33,149 nucleotides of DNA from Desulfuromusa sp. (lineage in GTDB: Bacteria > Desulfobacterota > Desulfuromonadia > Desulfuromonadales > Geopsychrobacteraceae), in contig JAGGWI010000167.1 of NCBI GenBank assembly GCA_021157505.1, positions 1-33,149 of the forward strand, read 5' to 3'. The position numbers and the translations under genes were made by a program. A model generated the notes under the pieces. It searched no databases, was not told the origin of the DNA, and was given only the letters and a program-made list of their open reading frames with translations. Positions 19,209 to 27,194 of the stretch are shown in pieces. Numbering within the stretch: the first letter of the stretch is position 1; each line of letters begins with the position of its first letter.

Positions 19209-20944
19209 TGCCCCTCCAAGGATAACCGTTTAAGCTTTTCTTTAACCTGCGTCGCGTGAGGATCTATTTTTAATGCTTGTCGATACGCTGACTCAGCTTT
19301 CTCCCACAGGTTCATAGCACGATAAAGATCCCCCAGATGTTCTTGAATGACAGCATCGTCAGGATGTAACTCAGTCGCCCTTTCCAGTTGCTCACGGCTT
19401 TCAGAATAACGGCCCATTTTAAAAAGCACCCACCCCAGAGTGTCAACGATATAACCACTTGGCTTAATTGCCAACGCTTTTTGTGCGCGGGACAATGCTA
19501 AATCGAGATCAATTTCGTTCTCTGCCTGCCCATAAGCAAGAAAATTTAATGCATCAGGATGGGCATCATCCAATAACAGAATTTTTTCTATCGTCTCTAC
19601 TGCAGACTGATGCTGCTCCATTTTTTCATAGAGCCCCCCAAGCTGGTAAAGTAATTGGATTTCTTCCGGATATTTCTCCAGTCCGATCAATGCGACAGCA
19701 ACAGCCTGCTCATAATCCCCACTATCATCGAGAAAAACAACGAGATAGTAATATAAATCGGGTCGCTCTACCCCCTGCGCCTGTAGTTGCCGCAAGATTA
19801 GAATGGATTTATCATTCTGATCCGTTTGTTTGTACAGGTAGGCCAACTGCAAGGCTGCCTCGGTGTAAATCGGTGAAGCACTGGATAGTGGTTCCAAAGC
19901 GGCAATAGCCTCTGAAAATTTCCCCTGCTCTGATAACGCCAGAGAGAGATAATAACGACGGTTTTCTTGATCATCTCTCGATTCCAGCAACAGCCGAAAG
20001 GTCTTTTCAGCTTCAACCCATCTTTCCAGTTCCAATTGAACCAATCCGATTTGATTGATTATTTTTAAATTATCGGGAAATTGTTGTTGGATTACTTTGA
20101 GTTGTACGAGAGCATCATCCAATTGATTCTGCTCCAGAAGATATTGTGCAAGTTGTTGTCTAACCGCTATCTCCCTTGGATTTTGATCAATGAAGGATTG
20201 ATACAGCTCAAAGGCCGCGGTGGAATCTTCCTGCTCCAACAATTTGCCTAATTCCAGAACCACCGGTCCCTGAGCCGGCTGCTGCTTTAGCAACTGCTGA
20301 TAGGCTGCTGCAGCCTTATCCGTCTGTTTTTCCAGCAGATAAAGACGTGCCAGGTTGAGCCGGGCAAGATCGCCCTCTGGATGCTGTTCAAGCAGTGTTT
20401 CCAATACGCTTATCGCTTCTTTCTTCCGTTCCAGTCGGGTAAGCGCCATCGCCAGGCGCAATGGCAATACCGCATTATCCGGATCCAACTGTAATGCCCG
20501 GCGAAAATGGTTGACTGCAAGAACGTACTTTTGCTGAAAGCTGAAAACCTCCCCCAGCAGCTCATGGCTCGCGACATTATCCTGGTTTTTGGCCAACAAA
20601 GTTTCCAGAACTGTAACCGCTTGCTCCGGTTGTTGACGGTGCAGATAGGCCCGAGCCAGAATCAGCTGCAAATAATCGGACTGCGGATCAAAACTGATGG
20701 CTTGCTCAAGAGCAGCAATCGCCTCTTCCCACCGATTTTCAGCTCCGAGCATTCTGAATTCACTGAAATAAAAAAGGGCCTTTGCTTCAGGATCAACCAG
20801 CTCTGAATGATATTTAACGGAACTGCCATTCTCCTGAACGGGTAATTGAGACCGATCCGCTGTAACACAGCCGGAAACAATCATCAGGCTGAGGCATAAG
20901 CTGAAAACTATTTTTTTAACCCTTAAAACGGACTGAATCTTCAA
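19205..20944 (-). CDS. TPR-repeat lipoprotein (probable TTG start at 20944)
   Basis: Many TPR units (e.g. YVLAVNHFRRALQLDPDNAVLPLRLAMALTRLERKKEAISVLETLL); lipobox LSLMIVSGCVTA; AAGGA upstream of TTG 20944; stop overlaps the start of the DUF4292-like gene. Confidence 0.85.
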   Translation of the reverse strand: MKIQSVLRVKKIVFSLCLSLMIVSGCVTADRSQLPVQENGSSVKYHSELVDPEAKALFYFSEFRMLGAENRWEEAIAALEQAISFDPQSDYLQLILARAYLHRQQPEQAVTVLETLLAKNQDNVASHELLGEVFSFQQKYVLAVNHFRRALQLDPDNAVLPLRLAMALTRLERKKEAISVLETLLEQHPEGDLARLNLARLYLLEKQTDKAAAAYQQLLKQQPAQGPVVLELGKLLEQEDSTAAFELYQSFIDQNPREIAVRQQLAQYLLEQNQLDDALVQLKVIQQQFPDNLKIINQIGLVQLELERWVEAEKTFRLLLESRDDQENRRYYLSLALSEQGKFSEAIAALEPLSSASPIYTEAALQLAYLYKQTDQNDKSILILRQLQAQGVERPDLYYYLVVFLDDSGDYEQAVAVALIGLEKYPEEIQLLYQLGGLYEKMEQHQSAVETIEKILLLDDAHPDALNFLAYGQAENEIDLDLALSRAQKALAIKPSGYIVDTLGWVLFKMGRYSESREQLERATELHPDDAVIQEHLGDLYRAMNLWEKAESAYRQALKIDPHATQVKEKLKRLSLEGH

Positions 20945-21238
20945 AAAAATTTCCTTCAGACAGACGAGGGTATAAAAACCCCTAGCCATCGATGCTGGTC
21001 TCATAAAAAAACAAAATATGCTGACTAAGCCAGTATTGATTAAGTAGCATACTCATTTCCCGAGCGTCAAACCCTTTAAAAAACGTCTGCTCAACTTTAC
21101 AGAGTTGATATCTCTGGTAAATCCACATCATGTGAAGATTATAATTATTGTAATTATATCCTTTCAGGATTAGTCTGTAGAGTGTCTGTCTGATTTAGAA
21201 TAGCATCGCTGTGGATTTAACCTGAAAAAGGTCTGCCG

Positions 21239-21490
21239 ATGAAAGAATCACAAGAAAGTTCGATCAGAGAAGCTTGGGTCCTCTGTCTGATTCTAGGCCT
21301 GATCATGATCAATTTCCCCTTTATCCATATCTTCAATACCGAACAGCTTGTTTTCGGTATTCCGAAACTGGTTCTCTATTTCTTTACCGGCTGGCCGATA
21401 TCAATAGTCGTTATCTTCTTTTTTGTCCGCTACACAGGAAAAGAATCGCCCGACAGTGTCGATATGGGGGGAGATAAAAACGACCCATGA
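21239..21490 (+). CDS. small two-TM membrane protein, CbrX-like accessory of an SLC5/CbrA-type protein
   Basis: 83 aa with two hydrophobic stretches; ATGA overlap with the downstream symporter fusion; position and size parallel cbrX-cbrA in Pseudomonas. Confidence 0.75.
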   Translation: MKESQESSIREAWVLCLILGLIMINFPFIHIFNTEQLVFGIPKLVLYFFTGWPISIVVIFFFVRYTGKESPDSVDMGGDKNDP

Positions 21491-24400
21491 TCCCGGCAAA
21501 GACCACCCTCTTCATGTCGATCATCTCTGCTAAAACGGTTCTGCTTGTCTCCCTTGGCTATTTTGCACTGTTGTTTCTGGTCGCCTTATATGCTGAGAAG
21601 TGCCGTAAAACTGGCAGCTGCCTGCTGAAAAATTCACATGTCTATTCGTTGTCACTTGCGGTCTATTGCACCAGCTGGACATTTTATGGCAGCGTTGGCA
21701 AGGCAGCCACCAGCGGCCTGGAATTCCTCCCGATCTACCTGGGGCCAACCCTGATTGCATTCACCTGGTGGTTTTTGCTGCGTAAGATGGTGCGTATCAG
21801 CAAGCAACAGAATATTACCAGTATTGCCGACTTTCTTTCCAGCCGCTATGATCGTTCCACCCTCCTTGGCGCCATTGTCACTCTGTTTGCGGTATTCGGT
21901 ATTACCCCATATATAGCCCTGCAGCTGAAAGCCATATCAAAGACATTGGATATTCTCTCCGCACCTTTAACTGCCCACGGTACTGGTCTGTACGATTATG
22001 CCACCAAACTTCCAGGAAATATAGACACAGCATTTTTAGTTGCCGTACTGCTGGCCATTTTCGGCATGTTGTTTGGTGCCAGAAGCCTTGATGCTTCAGA
22101 AAAGCATGAAGGACTGGTTGTCGCGGTTGCTTTTGAATCTTTGGTCAAGCTGATTGCTTTTCTTGCTGTCGGTATCTTTGTCACTTATGGTCTGTTTGAT
22201 GGTTTTATCGATATTTTCCAGCGTTTTTATGAACAGTTTCCGGAACGCCACGATCTACTCCGCCTTGGCACCGAACAGACCCCGTACACCAAATGGTTTA
22301 CCCTCATTGTCCTGTCGATGATGGCGGTGATGTTTCTGCCGCGTCAATTTCATATCATGATTACTGAAAATACCGACGAACAGCATATTAAATCAGCAAT
22401 GTGGAAATTTCCGGCCTATCTGTTTCTGATGAACCTGTTTGTCCTGCCGATTGCCCTCGGTGGTTTGATCATTAACGGCGGTGATACCACCCAGGCCGAC
22501 TTCTTTGTCCTGACTCTGCCACTCTCTTCGGGACACCCCTGGTTGGCGTTGCTGGTCTTTATTGGTGGCTTGTCTGCCTCAGCCGGAATGGTCATGGTTT
22601 CTTCGGTCACCATAGCAACAATGATCCTTAACCATCTGGTCATGCCGGTCATTCTAAAAATGAATATTCAGGCGCAGAATTTCTCCAGGACCTTAATCAA
22701 CATCAAACGGCTTGGTATTCTCGGGGTTATCTGTATCGGTTATTTCTATTTCAAGGTCATTGGTGATTCCTACGCCCTGGTCAATATGGGGTTGATATCC
22801 TTTGCTGCGGCCACTCAGTTCGCACCTGCCGTCATCGGCGGGCTTTTCTGGAAGAGAGCTAACCATAAAGCGGCGATTGCTGGAATCAGCTTCGGCTTTA
22901 TCCTCTGGTTTTATACTCTGTTAATTCCATCATTTGTCCGCTCCGGCTGGCTCCACTCAGATATCCTGCAGAATGGCCTGTTTGGCATCAACCTGCTGAA
23001 GCCCCTGGAACTGTTCGGTCTGCGCGGTTTTGATATCTATACTCACTCCCTGTTCTGGAGCATGCTTTTCAACCTGGCGGCCTATTTAACCTTATCTTTC
23101 TTTGCCAAGCAGACAGAATCAGAAGAAATTCAAGCTGACGCATTTGTCGATATCTTTGTCGAACAACCACGACAACCAGGCAAATTGAAGCGGATTAGCA
23201 AAGCACCAACGGTTATGGAATTTGTTGAGCTGATGTCCAAGTTTATCGGCGAAAAATCGGCCCAGGATGCCATCGCTGAATATTTGAATCAGCAGGAAAT
23301 TAATGCTAAAGGAAGTCTTTCCGATCACGAAATTCCAAACCTGAAAGATTTTACCGAACGAACCTTGGCAGGACACGTGGGAGCGGCTCCAGCACGCATC
23401 ATTCTGGAAAACTACCTCTCTGCTCGGGGCAGTGAAATGGAAGATGTTTTTGATATTTTTGGTACGGTCACCATCAGTCACGCCTCCAGTCGGGAGCAAT
23501 TGAGTGTATTGTACGACACCTCACAGATCGTTTCCAGAGAGGGTGATTTACAAAAAATTCTTGACAGGATCCTTAACCTGCTTGCTGAACAATTCAAATT
23601 TGATCTCTGTGTCATCCGCTTTCTTGAACCGGAATCAATGACACTGATAGTCAAAAGTCTGGTCGGCACATCATCAGAACATTTTGGTCAGTTTGAACGT
23701 AATCTCAATATGGAAACCTATATCGGGCAGGCATTCCTGTCTAATGTCACCACCGTCGTCAATGATACTGACAATGTCGACAGGCCCACCTCAGCAGAAC
23801 ATATCAAGCGAGACGGGATTACCTGCCTGGCGCATACGCCAATTGTTTTTGAGGGTGACCCTGTCGGAATTCTGTCAGCTTTTTCCAAAACAGAAAAAGG
23901 GATTTTCACCAAGGAATTCATTGCTCTATTTGAGAACATGGCTGGACAGATCAGCATTGCCTGGCGCAATGATCAGCAACTGCAGAAACTACTGCGGGTT
24001 CGCGAACAAGAGCGTGAAATGCAGATAGCCAAAGACATCCAGAAAGGTCTTCTCCCGGCAAACCTTCCCGATCTGGAAAATATTGACATTGCCGGGCTCT
24101 GTGTCCCTGCACACCAGGTTGGAGGAGATTATTACGACTTTATTAACCGCAATGGGACATCTTACGATCTGATCATAGCTGACGTGTCGGGGCACAGTAT
24201 AGGCTCAGCTCTGATCATGGCTGAAACGCGCACCTTTATCCATGCCCGGATGGAAAGTATCAAACAACCGGCCAAGATGTTGCAGGCGCTCAACTCCTAT
24301 TTTCTTAAAGATCTGGATCGCTCTGATCTGTTTGTCACCATGTTTTACCTGCAATACAACCTTGTCAATCGCCGCTTAATTTATAGCAATGCTGGACACA

Positions 24401-24738
24401 ACACCCCTCTTCTCTGGAAAAAACGGGAACAGTACCTCAAGACCCTGGATACCGAAGGTTTAATTTTTGGCATCAAAGAGGATATTTCCTTTGAGCAAAA
24501 AGCGACCGACCTTGAACCTGGAGATATCCTTCTTTTATATACAGATGGAATCATTGAAGCTGAAAATAGAGATAAAGTTTTTTTCGGCATTGAGAGGCTT
24601 GCCAAGGTGCTTGAGGAATGCGATGATTTAAACCCACAAGAATTGATTGATCAGATTATGATTCAAGGACGTATTTTTACCGGCATGCGCCATTTTAATG
24701 ATGATGTCACCTTGGTCGTTATGAAAGTTTTGAAATAA
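21487..24738 (+). CDS. SLC5/sodium:solute symporter - STAC-like linker - GAF - SpoIIE (PP2C) phosphatase fusion protein
   Basis: Residues ~1-540 multi-TM symporter (SLAVYCTSWTFYGSVGKAATSGLEFLPIYLGP is CbrA-like); then FTERTLAGHVGAAPARIILENYL (STAC-like); GAF region; C-term GLCVPAHQVGGDYYDFI...IIADVSGHSIGSALIMA...GDILLLYTDGIIEA...FNDDVTLVVMKV is SpoIIE/RsbU-like. Confidence 0.92.
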   Translation: MIPAKTTLFMSIISAKTVLLVSLGYFALLFLVALYAEKCRKTGSCLLKNSHVYSLSLAVYCTSWTFYGSVGKAATSGLEFLPIYLGPTLIAFTWWFLLRKMVRISKQQNITSIADFLSSRYDRSTLLGAIVTLFAVFGITPYIALQLKAISKTLDILSAPLTAHGTGLYDYATKLPGNIDTAFLVAVLLAIFGMLFGARSLDASEKHEGLVVAVAFESLVKLIAFLAVGIFVTYGLFDGFIDIFQRFYEQFPERHDLLRLGTEQTPYTKWFTLIVLSMMAVMFLPRQFHIMITENTDEQHIKSAMWKFPAYLFLMNLFVLPIALGGLIINGGDTTQADFFVLTLPLSSGHPWLALLVFIGGLSASAGMVMVSSVTIATMILNHLVMPVILKMNIQAQNFSRTLINIKRLGILGVICIGYFYFKVIGDSYALVNMGLISFAAATQFAPAVIGGLFWKRANHKAAIAGISFGFILWFYTLLIPSFVRSGWLHSDILQNGLFGINLLKPLELFGLRGFDIYTHSLFWSMLFNLAAYLTLSFFAKQTESEEIQADAFVDIFVEQPRQPGKLKRISKAPTVMEFVELMSKFIGEKSAQDAIAEYLNQQEINAKGSLSDHEIPNLKDFTERTLAGHVGAAPARIILENYLSARGSEMEDVFDIFGTVTISHASSREQLSVLYDTSQIVSREGDLQKILDRILNLLAEQFKFDLCVIRFLEPESMTLIVKSLVGTSSEHFGQFERNLNMETYIGQAFLSNVTTVVNDTDNVDRPTSAEHIKRDGITCLAHTPIVFEGDPVGILSAFSKTEKGIFTKEFIALFENMAGQISIAWRNDQQLQKLLRVREQEREMQIAKDIQKGLLPANLPDLENIDIAGLCVPAHQVGGDYYDFINRNGTSYDLIIADVSGHSIGSALIMAETRTFIHARMESIKQPAKMLQALNSYFLKDLDRSDLFVTMFYLQYNLVNRRLIYSNAGHNTPLLWKKREQYLKTLDTEGLIFGIKEDISFEQKATDLEPGDILLLYTDGIIEAENRDKVFFGIERLAKVLEECDDLNPQELIDQIMIQGRIFTGMRHFNDDVTLVVMKVLK

Positions 24739-24744
24739 TGGCCC

Positions 24745-24909
24745 AGGAGGCTGTCGGACACTACGGACTGAAGCGAAAATTCGGAGGTTTGAGAACAGTT
24801 TTTAGCTCGTTTGCAGGCTCATAGCCAAAGCTATGGGGCAAAAAGGAGCTAAAAAATGAGCCAAACAAACGGATTTGCAGCCAGTTCATGGAGTGTCCGA
24901 CAGGCTGCT
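24745..24909. repeat. full copy (B) of the ctgtcggac palindromic repeat family, ~165 bp, inverted relative to copy A
   Basis: aggaggctgtcggacact...agtgtccgacaggctgct; internal sequence is the reverse complement of 12828-12993 with few differences. Confidence 0.92.
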
Positions 24910-25046
24910 ATCTATTTCATCTTATTTGCGGTGCGAGACCATAAAGTGACCATTCAAGCAAAAGATTTAGTCCCAGTGTTGAAAAATAAGGTACAATTAA
25001 AATAATTCAAAAAATCGATGATTACACTCTAAGAAGGAGAATCCAC

Positions 25047-25382
25047 ATGCAGTTAAAGATGGTAGAACAGGACGATATTGTCAATATAAGCATCGAAGAA
25101 GAGCGAATGGATGCCCACAATAGTGGCGATCTTAAAGAGCAGATGTTGCAACTGTTTGATGAGGGAAAGTGCAACCTGATTATTGACCTGAGCTCGGTTC
25201 GCTTTATTGATTCATCCGGCCTCGGTGCTTTAGTATCAGGCTTTAAAAATGCCGGGGCTCGCGAGGGGAGTCTTAAACTCTGCTGCCTGCAGCCACAGGT
25301 TCGTTCAATGTTTGAACTGACACGTTTACATCGAGTTTTTGAAATTTTCGCCAATCGGGATGAGGCTCTGGAGAGCTTTTAA
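25047..25382 (+). CDS. STAS-domain anti-sigma factor antagonist (RsbV/SpoIIAA family)
   Basis: NLIIDLSSVRFIDSSGLGALVSGFKNA contains the conserved phosphorylatable serine motif; AAGGAG upstream. Confidence 0.92.
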   Translation: MQLKMVEQDDIVNISIEEERMDAHNSGDLKEQMLQLFDEGKCNLIIDLSSVRFIDSSGLGALVSGFKNAGAREGSLKLCCLQPQVRSMFELTRLHRVFEIFANRDEALESF

Positions 25383-25413
25383 TCAACAACCCATTTCTGG
25401 CAGAAAGATACAA

Positions 25414-25836
25414 ATGTCAAAAAGGATCAAGGTTGACATAACGGTTCCAAACCAAACCAAATACCTTGGGGTGATCGGGCGAATTGGTGAGAGTATGGCA
25501 TATTCCCTGAAGGGGTATCGGGGAAACCGCCGGGAGCTTGCCTATCACCTTAATCTGGTCTTGACAGAAGCCCTGGCAAATGCGATCTGTCATGCCAACA
25601 GCTGTGACCCTGACAAAGATGTCAGGGTGTTGATTACCGCCTCTGATCAAGATCTGACTATCAAGGTTTATGATCAGGGAGAGGGTTTTGATATGGAAGC
25701 TTTAACTAAGCTCAAAGCCCGAAAACACGATGAAGGGGGACGTGGAATCCAGATTATTTTCAAGTTGATGGACCGGGTAAAATATCTCCAGGAAGGCAAC
25801 AGAAACGTTTTAGAAATGACCAAATATTTCCATTAA
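25414..25836 (+). CDS. RsbW/SpoIIAB-like serine kinase (HATPase_c anti-sigma factor family)
   Basis: LVLTEALANAICHANSCDPDKDVRVLI (N-box), VYDQGEGFD, GGRGIQIIFKLMD (G-box); start placed at MSKRIKVD (25414). Confidence 0.88.
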   Translation: MSKRIKVDITVPNQTKYLGVIGRIGESMAYSLKGYRGNRRELAYHLNLVLTEALANAICHANSCDPDKDVRVLITASDQDLTIKVYDQGEGFDMEALTKLKARKHDEGGRGIQIIFKLMDRVKYLQEGNRNVLEMTKYFH

Positions 25837-25847
25837 TCTGCTAACCG

Positions 25848-27194
25848 TCAGCTTTCACCATATTCTTTCAGTTTGCGCCTGAGGGTGAGTCGATTGATTC
25901 CCAGAATATCTGCCGTACGAGTTTTGTTGTAATCGGTTTTTTTATAAACTGCAAGAATGTGGTTTTTTTCTACTTCAGAAAGCGGCACCATCTCTTCTGT
26001 TGCCGCTTTTGCTCCCGAACAACACCCGACCAAAGCTAGATCTTCAGGACTGATTGTTCCCCCCGAATGGAGAAGAGTTGCCCGCTCAATGACATTTTTC
26101 AACTCTCTGACATTGCCTGGCCACTGATGTTTCCGCAGACATTCCATAGCGGTGGAGGAGAACTCACAACGCTTATCCGGGCTATGTAATAAAAACTCCT
26201 TAAGAAACAGATTAGCCAACAGGGGAATATCTTCTGGATGCTCTCGTAGAGGGGGAACCTGTATCGGAAAAACATTCAAACGGTAATAAAGATCTTCACG
26301 AAATAATCCTGCCTCTATCCTTTCTTGCAGGTTTCTATTTGTTGCAGCAACAATACGAACATCAACATGTATCAGCTGTTGTCCTCCAATCCGTGTCACC
26401 GTCATATCTTCGAGAACGCGAAGTAGTTTGGCTTGCAGTCCCGGTTCCATTTCTGCAATTTCATCCAGAAACAGAGTGCCGTGATCAGCAAGCTCAAAGA
26501 GCCCCTTCTGACGACTGATCGCACCCGTATATGCCCCTTTTTCATGGCCGAAAAGTTCATTTTCCAACAATGTTGCCGGTAAGGCGGCACAATTAATCTT
26601 GAGCAGAGGACCTTCATGCCTGGCACTCTGATAATGAATAGCCTCTACCACCAGTTCTTTACCGACACCACTCTCTCCAAAGACCAAAGTCGTTGTTGTC
26701 CCTGCCTTGGCAACCAGCAAAATCTCCTGACGCATTTTTCTGAGGATGTTGGATTCACCCTCCAGGCGGGTCCAGGAACGTTTGTTCCGCTGTTTTTCAC
26801 GTTGTCTGAAAGAATTCACCTCTCCCCGCAACTGTCGTGTATCCATGGCTCTTTCAACAATCAGTTGCAGTTCATCAAGATCAAATGGCTTGTTGATATA
26901 ATCAAATGCCCCGAGTTTTAATGCTTTTACCGCAGTTTGAACCTCTGGAAATGCCGTCGCAACGATAACCAACGGTGATTGGGGGTCAGAAATTTCAGCA
27001 AGGAGATCCAGCCCCGACCCATCTGGCAATTTCATATCCAGAATCACCAGATCAAAATCGTGTCGATGGATCTCCCTTCTCGCCTCTGAGAGAGTAGCGG
27101 AACTTAGAGCAATATAATTTTCCTGCTGGAAAAAATCGACCAAGCTCTCACGCAGCATTTCCTCATCTTCAACAATCAGAATTCGCCCGCGCAT
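25848..27194 (-). CDS. sigma-54-dependent response regulator (NtrC family)
   Basis: Receiver LVILDMKLPDGSG; AAA+ GESGVGKELV, GAYTGA (GAFTGA loop), GTLFLDEIAEM; C-terminal Fis-type HTH KTRTADILGINRLTLRRKLKEYG. Confidence 0.95.
   Translation of the reverse strand: MRGRILIVEDEEMLRESLVDFFQQENYIALSSATLSEARREIHRHDFDLVILDMKLPDGSGLDLLAEISDPQSPLVIVATAFPEVQTAVKALKLGAFDYINKPFDLDELQLIVERAMDTRQLRGEVNSFRQREKQRNKRSWTRLEGESNILRKMRQEILLVAKAGTTTTLVFGESGVGKELVVEAIHYQSARHEGPLLKINCAALPATLLENELFGHEKGAYTGAISRQKGLFELADHGTLFLDEIAEMEPGLQAKLLRVLEDMTVTRIGGQQLIHVDVRIVAATNRNLQERIEAGLFREDLYYRLNVFPIQVPPLREHPEDIPLLANLFLKEFLLHSPDKRCEFSSTAMECLRKHQWPGNVRELKNVIERATLLHSGGTISPEDLALVGCCSGAKAATEEMVPLSEVEKNHILAVYKKTDYNKTRTADILGINRLTLRRKLKEYGES

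Noticed and set aside
24977-24990. agtgttgaaaaa resembling the end of the 1988-2133 element
   Set aside because: Only ~12 nt match with no partner inverted repeat nearby; likely chance.
26500-26560. GAYTGA instead of GAFTGA in the response regulator
   Set aside because: F-to-Y is a known natural variant of this loop; not evidence of loss of sigma-54 interaction.
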